NCBI GenBank assembly: GCA_033239125.1
Contig: BSWB01000001.1
Location: 142,615,981-142,679,980 of the forward strand
DNA length: 64,000 nucleotides
Source of the DNA: Fagopyrum homotropicum
Lineage: Eukaryota; Streptophyta; Magnoliopsida; Caryophyllales; Polygonaceae
Direction of reading: 5' to 3'
Positions 56,607 through 64,000 of the stretch are shown piece by piece (the stretch's first letter is position 1; each line of letters opens with the position of its first letter). The position numbers and the translations under genes were made by a program. The notes below the pieces were generated by a model. It was not told the DNA's origin and made no database searches. It worked only from the letters and a program-made list of their open reading frames with translations.

Positions 56607-59600
56607 ATGCGAAGAACCCGCGCTGGGAAGGAAATCGTTCCTTACGATCCCGAACCAGAAAAGACATACAAGAGACGCTTGAGAGAAGCGAAGATGGCCC
56701 AACAAGACGATCGCGATCTTGCGGCCCAATTGAGAGAGACGCAGGAGCTGCTGCGCCTCAGCAAGGAAGAACTCATGCAAGAGAAAGAGGAGAATCGCAC
56801 CAGGACTGCAGCAATCGAAGCTGAGATTGCTACCATTCGGAACCAGATTCTACTTCGACCGATGCAGGATCCAGTAGTTGATCCTCGACCGAGGCAGATT
56901 CCAGTACCCGACGCCCCGGCCGATGTACTTCCACCTCGGATGCCAGTCCGAGATGTTCTTCTTGCAGGAATTCCACAAACCCTAGGTCAAAGGATGGACC
57001 CTAACCAACAACTGAGGCGTCCAGGAGTGAACCTAGGAGATCCAGCAGATCATGACTACGAACTTCGACCGCAAGTTCTAGCCATGATTCGCCAGTGCCA
57101 ATTCGGAGGGCTAGAGAAGGAGTCGCCGCATCAACATCTTCAAAACTACGAGATCTTGATGGAAACCTTGCGACCTTCCAGAATTGAGAACAACAACTAC
57201 AAGCTAAGACCTTTCTACTTTTCTTTAAAAGATAGAGCTCTTACTTGGTATCAATCTCTTCCCCCAGGAAAAATTAGCACATGGGAGGAGATGACTACGG
57301 AATTCTTGACCAAATTCTTTCCCCCTCAAAGACCGCTGAAATGAGAGGGAAGATCAACGCTTTCATCATGAAGGACAAGGAGAGCTTGTCCAAATCTTGG
57401 GAGCGGTTCAAGGATATCCTTTTGGATTGCCCACATCATGGGATTCCAAAGATCGAGTTGTTGGAGATCTACTTCAAAGGGCTGGACGGAAGCACCCAGT
57501 TCAATCTCCAACTACTCTCCGCCGGTACATTCATGGACATGGCGGTTGACGAGGCTTGGGACTTCATTGAGAAGCAAGCCTTGCACATGGAGAAGTACAC
57601 CCACCAAGGAGCTGAAGGTGGAGTTAAAAGAGTCAACTTTCAAGAGACTCAACCCAACAACAATCAACTCACGTCCTTGAAGAACGACGTGAAGCAATTG
57701 AAGGAGCTCTTGATGGCTCAAACTAAGAAGGAAGAGCAAGGGCAAAGGAACAACAACAACAATAACGGGTACCGTAACAACAACAACGGACCCCGAAACA
57801 ACTACAACAACAACAATAGAGGATCCAATAGCAACAACTGGAGGGCGAATAACCAAAACCACGGTAACAACCATTCAAACTCCAACTCTAATGATTCCTC
57901 TAACCCTTTCCTCTCTTCTCCTTCTTCTTCTTCTACTCCATTGAAGAGCCAAGGGCAAGAATCAAGTTCGTCTCAGCCGGAAAAGAAAGACGCAGTCCTG
58001 GAGGCAATCTTGATCAAGCTTAGTGCTATGGAGAATTCTATGACTTCATTTTCGAGGGCCCAAAAGTCCTTCGAACAACAACTTGCTAATAGGGCGAATG
58101 AAGCGCCAAGAGATCCAGGGAAGCTTCCAGCAAAGACGGAAACTAACCCTAAGGGCCAGTGCATGGCCATAACAACGAGGAGTGGACTCAAAACTGCAGA
58201 TCCAGTACCTCGCTCGATGCAGACCACCTCGGTCCAGACCCAGTCGAAGAACACCTCGACCGAGATGCCAACCGAGGCGGCGCAACAGAAAGCAGGAGGA
58301 ACGACAGAAACTTATGTTCCACCTCCTGCATATAAACCACCACTTCCATTCCCCCAGTCCAGAGCCAGAGCACATCTTGACAAGCACTTCGGTAAGTTTC
58401 TTGACTTGATGAATAAGCTACATATTAATATTCCTTTCCTTGATGCCATTCTAGGTATGCCCGCCTATGGGAAGTTCTTAAAAGAAATCTTATCAAGGAA
58501 GAGGAAGCTGGAGGATGTTGGTGAAGTTAGGATGACATCTAAATCTTCGGAGCTTATCAAGATCATGAAGGAAAAGATGCCACCTAAGTTAAGAGATCCC
58601 GGCTCATTTTGCATTCCCATTCAAGTTGGGGATGTCACTTGTGAAGCCCTATGCGATCTAGGAGCCAGCGTGAGCATCATCCCGCTGGAGTTGTGCACTA
58701 AGATCGGTCTTGGAGAGCCCAAACCGGTCAAGATTCGACTTTACATGGCGGATCGCTCCATTACCCATCCCGTGGGCATCTTGGAAGACGTTCCGGTCAA
58801 GTTAGGTAACTTCTATCTACCTATAGATTTTGTTGTACTTGACATTCCCGCAGATTATCCAGTACCTATTATTCTCGGGAGGCCATTTCTAGCAACTTCG
58901 GGTTGCAACGTGGATTGCAAGAACGCCAAGTTGAAATTCAACGTTGGTGGCGATGAGGTGGAATTCGCACTACTTGCAGCCATGAAAGGGGAGCAACTAA
59001 CTGATGATATCTTCAACATCTACGATGAAGAAGAATCAAGAGAATTGGTGAGCTCTATCCTTATTAACGATCCGCTCGAAAGAGTCATAAGCTTCAGTTT
59101 AATGGAGGAAGGTATAGATGCTTCTTGTGATGCAGATATACGGAGCTTGAAGGCACTGGAAGAGGATCCAGGAGCTATAACAGAGAAGCTGATCCAGGAG
59201 ACGAAGATCTCCAACCTCGGACCCAGTAGCAGTACCTCGACCGAGGCACTTTCTGGACTGAGCGAGGCGACTGAAGAACACCTCGGTCGACGCCTTTGCG
59301 CCTCGACCGAGGTCGATGGCGAGATGATTCAAACTGAGACTTCATCAAGTCCAGTTTCTGATACCACTCCACAGGGAAGAGGAAGCACGGATTCCTCCCA
59401 GAAAGCACCCCCAGTAGTGGAGCTTAAACAACTCCCTAGTCACTTGAGGTATGTCTTTCTTGGGCCGGATTCTACTTACCCCGTTATTGCTAGTGCTTCC
59501 CTCTCCGATTCTGAATTATCTAAGTTAATGCATGTCCTGAGAAAGCATCGAAAAGCCATAGGTTACACCACAGATGATCTTATTGGCATTAAACCTTCTT

Positions 59601-61093
59601 TCTGCATGCATAGAATTCTAATGGAAGATAATCATAAGACTTCACGGGAACCTCAAAGACGGTTAAATCCGATCATGAAAGAGGTTGTGAAAAAGGAAGT
59701 TCTTAAGTTGTTGGATGCAGGTATTATTTATCCTATCTCGGATAGCAAGTGGGTTAGCCCGGTGCATGTCGTTCCGAAGAAAGGAGGAATGACCGTTGTG
59801 ACGAATAAGAACAACGAGTTGATCCCAACGAGGACCGTCACGGGCTGGAGAGTTTGCATCGATTATAGGAAGCTGAACACGGCAACTCGGAAGGATCATT
59901 TTCCGCTTCCCTTCATTGATCAAATGCTCGAACGGTTGGCCCAGCATTCACACTTTTGCTACTTGGACGGCTATAGTGGATTCTTCCAGATTCCTATCCA
60001 TCCGGATGATTAGGAGAAGACCACTTTCACTTGTCCTTGGGGGACGTTTGCCTATCGGAGGATGCCATTCGGACTGTGCAATGCACCCGCCACCTTCCAG
60101 CGATGCATGATGGCTATCTTTTCCGAGTACATAGAGGAGATCATGGAGGTATTTATGGATGATTTTTCTGTATATGGTTCCTCTTTTGATGATTGCCTAT
60201 CTAACCTATCTCTAGTGCTTAAAAGATGTGAGGACACTAACCTTGTTTTAAATTGGGAGAAGTGTCATTTTATGGTTAATGAAGGCATTGTGCTAGGACA
60301 CCTCGTTTCTAATCGAGGTATTGAAGTCGATCGAGCTAAGATCGAGACTATTGAGAAACTCCCTCCTCCTTGTTCTGTTAAAGGTGTGAGGAGTTTTCTC
60401 GGGCACGCAGGTTTCTACAGGAGATTCATCAAGGACTTCTCTAAGATTTCTAAACCTCTAACTAACCTCTTGAATAAAGATGTTGTTTTTGAGTTTTCGC
60501 AGGAGTGTCTTGATGCTTTCTACAGGATTAAGGAAGCGTTGATCTCCGCTCCCATTATCCAGCCTCCTGATTGGACCTTGCCCTTTGAGGTCATGTGTGA
60601 CGCTAGTGATGTAGCCGTAGGAGCGGTGCTTGGACAGAAGAAAGATGGACGGACCACCGCCATCTATTATGCTAGCAAGACGCTGGATGAAGCACAACGC
60701 AACTACGCTACCACCGAAAAGGAGTTATTGGCGGTTGTATATGCTTTCGAGAAGTTTCGTTCCTATCTAGTAGGGGCGAAAGTCATTGTCTACACCGACC
60801 ATGCAGCCATTCGTTACTTGTTGGCTAAGAAAGATGCAAAGCCGCGCCTTATTCGATGGGTTCTCTTGCTTCAAGAATTTGACCTAGATATCCGCGATAA
60901 GAAGGGATCCGAGAACTCAGTTGCGGATCACCTCAGCCGGCTACCGGAATCCTCCCGCGAGACGGATAGCCCGCCCATAGACGATTCATTCCCCGACGAG
61001 CACTTACACGTCTTGGAGCGTTTGATGGATCTACTTACTTCACCCCACGATGGAGGTGAAGTATGGGGTGAGGGAACCTCCTACCTCGTTTGA
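56607..61093 (+). pseudogene. gag-protease-RT-RNase H of element C: frameshift, amber, no integrase
   Basis: gag starts MRRTRAGKEIVPYDPEPEKT and includes a coiled coil and a motif-encoded DPRPRQIPVPD tail. A C run at about 57321-57325 has five C where E has six, shifting the frame inside TKFFPP. It continues in the next frame through gag, the Asn-rich region, protease (CDLGASVSIIP, D codon at 58655) and RT to TAG at 60011-60013, where B1 has Gln. It resumes with MPFGLCNAPATFQRC, FMDDFSVYG (60152-60178) and RNase H (DASDVAVGA, TEKELLAV, YTDHAAIRYL, VADHLSRLP). It ends EVWGEGTSYLV without integrase. Motif copies sit in both linkers around protease (58255; 59236; 59302). Confidence 0.93.
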
Positions 61094-61890
61094 GACGCAC
61101 CATGGTCCAGCTAGCGACCTTAAATCAAGCGCTTCTTGGGAGGCAACCCAAGGTATTGCTCTTCTTTCCCGTTTTCTAGTCTAGCTTAGATAGTTTTTGT
61201 TTTTGCTTTGCTTTGCTTTGTTTTTGGCGTTCTGGACAGACAACAGGGAATATCTAAGGAGGAGCACAACTGGAAGGACAGAAGTTCGAGATTCTGAGAA
61301 GACAGAAAGACCTCGGTCACTGTCAAAGCACCTCGACCGAGTTGATTCTTGAGCAACCGAGGCGACTAGGGTTTCTGCAGAACCGCCTCGGTCCATACCA
61401 CCTCGGACCAGTCGAGACCATCTCGACCGAGGTGACAGCAGATCCAGTAAAAGTATAAAAGGGGGAAAAAATTACATTTTCATTTTTTACCCTCCTCGAC
61501 CGCGGCGAACAGACGCACCTCGCTCACCTCGTTTCTTGCTCGTTTTCGACGTTTTCTGCTTCCAAACCGAGATTGAAGGATAGAGGAGTCGATTGCAACT
61601 ACAGATCTGCAAGAAATTTGAGCGCTTCGACCGGAATGAGGTAAAAACGTTCGAAAACCTAAACTTGTTCGTTTACTGAAATTTGGGCTTTGGTTGCCCT
61701 TGATTCTGTTGAGGAAACCTTTAAGTACCCCTTAGGAAGCATCGGTAGTGATTTTTGGGGGAAAAGAACTGAAATTCAGAGAGTTGGAAATCGCACTGCC
61801 TTCGCCTCGGTCCAGTCGACCTGCACCTCGGTCGAGGCGATTCTTGGAGTTTGTCAGTCGACCGAGGTAGTCTGACAGTACAGTTTTAAG
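61094..61890 (+). promoter_or_regulatory. Spacer of element C: hairpin, motif cluster, TATA box, ORF-1 leader
   Basis: Post-pol hairpin at 61135-61152, a motif cluster at 61310-61437 (full sites 61330-61339 and 61421-61430), TATA box TATAAAA at 61454-61460, then a 430-bp leader with a further full site at 61827-61836. A GAGGTAAAAACG near 61637 is also seen in E and could be a splice donor. The arrangement suggests ORF-1 has its own promoter. Confidence 0.6.
61135..61152 (+). other. Post-pol hairpin of element C
   Basis: Stem CTTGGG/CCCAAG, loop AGGCAA. Identical in E, I and H; the stem differs but still pairs in B1. Confidence 0.65.
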
Positions 61891-63294
61891 ATGAGTTCTG
61901 ACAGATTGTTAGCCCTTAGAGACAGATCCTCTCCTTCCCCTTCTTCTTCCTCATCCCGACCTTCTATCCCGGTGATTCACGAGAGACACCGGGTAGATTA
62001 TGATCGTATTGCTAGTCGTCCAGTTATCGCTCCTAGATTTCTGGACGTTTCTGCCTTTGATTGTCTCCACGTAGATGGAGAGCTTAGGAGGATGATCACC
62101 ACCGTCGGGCTGGATCAGTTTACTGAGATCCGAGCCCCAGCCTACCTTGAGCCGACCCTCGAGTTTGTCAGTTCCTTCACTTACCTCCCCACAGAGAGGG
62201 CTGTGAAGTACCGGTTGATGAACCGGAACTACTTAGTACCTCTTGACCACTGGAGAGACATTTTTGGCTTCCCTGCCCCCACTGCTGTAGACTTCCCGAC
62301 CCGAGCTGTAGCTAGAGAGTTCTGGGGTCAGATCGCCCACATTATGAGGGATGCAGACAGGTGGCGCCCTGGTGATTCCAAGGCGAAGCTTATCTATCAT
62401 CTAGCTTTTCGGTTAGTACACAGGATCTTCAGCGAGACGCTTCTGGCGCGCACTGAGACGCCCCAGAAGGTCCGACAGGGGGAGCTCTTCTCTTTATACT
62501 GCATGGTCACAGGTGGATACCCTGACTTTGGATTGATGCTGGCAGAGGATCTGCACAGGATCAAGGCCAAAGGGAAGGGAGATATATGCTGCGGAGGGAT
62601 AGTGACCCATATCGCTAGGTATCAGGATATGGATCTGAGCAGGTGTACCATGGTGGCGGCTGCCAAGCCGCTCGGACTTCAGGAGATGATTACACGGAGG
62701 ATTCTAGTTCCCCGTGGTTTGACTACACCTTACGTTGCTATGCCATGGGAGCTGACTGCACCTCAGGGCATCAGATGGTCTGCACAGTTCTCTGTCTTTG
62801 ATCCACACTACTGGCAGACAGCATGGGGTCCACTTATGGAGGATTACAGAGAGGGAGCAGCTACCCCTGCTGAGGCTGAGGAGGAGGTTGAGGACGAGGA
62901 CGACGATGATGATGATACAGTAGATGAGAGAGGAGGTGGCGTCCCGATGGACACAGGTACAGATACAGCTGGGACGAGCGCGCCACCTATTATTGATTTG
63001 GATGACGACGAGGAGGACACTGAGCCGGCGCCAGCTGAGGCATCTCCAGTCAGACCTGCTAGACGCAGGAGGCGTGGAGTTAGGGACAGAGCTGCACACC
63101 GACGGATCGATGACCTGACGGATCAGGTTATCGACTCATATGCTGCACTTTCGCTGGATATCCGCGAGATGCAGGAGCGGCAACATCATCAGCACATGAT
63201 GGCTCAGCTACAGTTTGAGCGTATCATGGGCCATCCCTATGACCCGACTCAGTACCCCTACATACCACCACCACCACCGGATCGAGACTACTGA
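61891..63294 (+). CDS. ATHILA ORF-1-like protein, intact (467 aa)
   Basis: The only full-length ORF-1 in the window. It starts MSSDRLLALRDRSSPSP with a Ser/Pro-rich N-terminus. The conserved ATHILA ORF-1 region spans about 20-320 (IAPRFLDVSAFDCL, EFVSSFTYLPTERAVKYRL, MNRNYLVPLDHWRDIFGFP, EFWGQIAHI, RIFSETLLARTETPQK, LQEMITRRILVPRGLTTPYV). Next come an acidic stretch (about 330-385), an Arg-rich stretch (RPARRRRRG, about 390-400) and a Q/H/P-rich tail (DIREMQERQHHQHMM, YIPPPPPDRDY). I find no signal peptide, membrane segment or cleavage site, so an envelope role is not supported. The basic and acidic regions would suit a nuclear or nucleic-acid-binding protein (inference). It is intact although gag-pol next to it is broken. 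Confidence 0.88.
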   Translation: MSSDRLLALRDRSSPSPSSSSSRPSIPVIHERHRVDYDRIASRPVIAPRFLDVSAFDCLHVDGELRRMITTVGLDQFTEIRAPAYLEPTLEFVSSFTYLPTERAVKYRLMNRNYLVPLDHWRDIFGFPAPTAVDFPTRAVAREFWGQIAHIMRDADRWRPGDSKAKLIYHLAFRLVHRIFSETLLARTETPQKVRQGELFSLYCMVTGGYPDFGLMLAEDLHRIKAKGKGDICCGGIVTHIARYQDMDLSRCTMVAAAKPLGLQEMITRRILVPRGLTTPYVAMPWELTAPQGIRWSAQFSVFDPHYWQTAWGPLMEDYREGAATPAEAEEEVEDEDDDDDDTVDERGGGVPMDTGTDTAGTSAPPIIDLDDDEEDTEPAPAEASPVRPARRRRRGVRDRAAHRRIDDLTDQVIDSYAALSLDIREMQERQHHQHMMAQLQFERIMGHPYDPTQYPYIPPPPPDRDY

Positions 63295-64000
63295 GGAGCT
63301 GCAGGACTTTATTATTATATCTTTTTTTTATGCAGTTCGGCTTTTATTCGGTGAGTTCTCTTGTTTAGACTTTTATTATACCCACTGGGACAGTGTGTCT
63401 CAAGTATGGGGTGTTTGCTATTTGACTACTTGACTACGTGATGTATTCGACTACTTTTGATGTATTATATTTATCGGATATTTTCGTATTTATGCTTCAT
63501 TGCCTTTATATGATTATCTGATACTACATGCATACCTACAGGTTATTTGATTGAGAAAAACGTCGAAACTGAAAAAAAATGGTTTTAAAAAAAAAAATTT
63601 TCAACCTCGACCGAGTCAGTATTGGCCAAACGAGGCGTTTCACCTCGGTTGAACCAAGAACACCTCGACCGAGGTGGGTTAACTGAGAAGTTTTCGAAAA
63701 CGATTCTGTGTGACTTATCTGGATATGATCTCAGTGAAGATCTTGTTTACTGACTGGTTTTAAATTCTTTATGTGTTTGAAAGGTTTTATGATATGTTTA
63801 AGTTGCTAAATGCTTTGTTTAAAATTATTGGCATGTTTAATACTTTGTTTTTATCCAAATTATGTTGAATTTGAAGGTTGACACCGCAGGTTAAGTTCTC
63901 TCACTTTCTTCTTGGAAAAACCAAGGCAATTCATTCTCTTCTTCTTCTTCTCCTTGATCATGCTTAGCCCCTCATATACATTTTGCCTCCCTTTACCTAT
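63295..64000 (+). other. 3' UTR of element C, partial
   Basis: PPT-like AAGTATGGGGTG at 63402-63413, an A-rich run near 63580, and a motif cluster with full sites at 63606-63615 and 63664-63673. The polypurine tract and 3' LTR lie beyond the window. No gene. Confidence 0.82.

Larger units (their letters stand above)
54743..64000 (+). mobile_element. Element C: family A Athila-like element, integrase-less, right end outside
   Basis: 5' LTR, PBS, gag-pol without integrase, spacer with TATA box, intact ORF-1-like gene and part of the 3' UTR. Comparison with G puts its 3' LTR about 770 bp beyond the window. Same gene order and same RT amber as E, but an independent insertion in copia gag. Confidence 0.93.

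Noticed and set aside
61891..63294. Retroviral envelope gene
   Set aside because: It occupies the env-like position but shows no signal peptide, membrane segment or cleavage site, and its sequence fits the ATHILA ORF-1 family.

Overview
The window is plant nuclear DNA made almost entirely of nested LTR retrotransposons, typical of heterochromatin. The main elements belong to the Athila/Tat branch of Ty3/gypsy. The evidence is an 18-nt primer binding site (PBS) matching the 3' end of tRNA-Asp, a protease with a D-L-G-A-S active site, an F-M-D-D reverse transcriptase, and, in one family, an ATHILA ORF-1-like gene downstream of pol. I see no complete host gene, tRNA, rRNA or CRISPR. The species cannot be named from the sequence; a eudicot is likely but not proven.

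Layout. 1-4268 is the 3' end of a plus-strand element (G): the end of ORF-1, the 3' UTR and the 3' LTR. G is inserted in the gag gene of a minus-strand element (D; 4269-6606, resuming at 48424-49396). D's 5' LTR is split by a 41.8-kb minus-strand array (E, 6607-48423) flanked by the 5-bp duplication GTCCT. The array reads LTR-internal-LTR-internal-LTR and looks like one element doubled by unequal LTR recombination. Unit 1 carries a nearly intact second-family element (B1, 8993-20355, duplication CAAGA) and a solo LTR (21948-23833, duplication AACCC). Unit 2 carries, at the same AACCC site, a longer non-autonomous element (I, 33932-40607). That element has a chimeric ORF and two primer binding sites, and its right end is lost at a repair scar. 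D itself sits in the ORF-1 gene of an older deleted element (H, 49397-52424). H sits in the 3' part of a Helitron (52425-53220). Next come 377 bp with no recognised content, a decayed copia LTR and gag (53598-54742), and a plus-strand element C (54743 to beyond 64000) inserted in that gag.

Two families are present. Family A (G, D, E, I, H, C) has 1.7-1.9-kb LTRs starting TGATAGC, gag-pol, and a separate ORF-1-like gene with its own TATA box. Family B (B1) has 1820-bp LTRs starting TGATAAC, gag-protease-RT-RNase H-integrase, and no ORF-1. In the three family A copies where it can be read (E twice, C), integrase has been removed in frame and RT carries the same amber codon, so this lineage probably moved in trans. 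H keeps the C-terminus of an integrase.

Most unusual signal. Each family carries its own short inverted-repeat motif scattered through LTRs, UTRs and coding linkers: CACCTCG-AC-CGAGGTG in family A and AAAATCG-GC-CGATTTT in family B. Both share the core TCG-RC-CGA and differ in the outer bases. Clusters occupy parallel places in both families: U3 upstream of the TATA box, about 465 bp downstream of that TATA box, the protease-RT linker, and the 3' UTR. In family A a further cluster lies just upstream of a TATA box 433-437 bp before ORF-1. I propose a family-specific recognition site for a dimeric DNA-binding factor that has diverged between families. Two hairpins with covarying stems (after pol, and before the polypurine tract) are also shared by both families.
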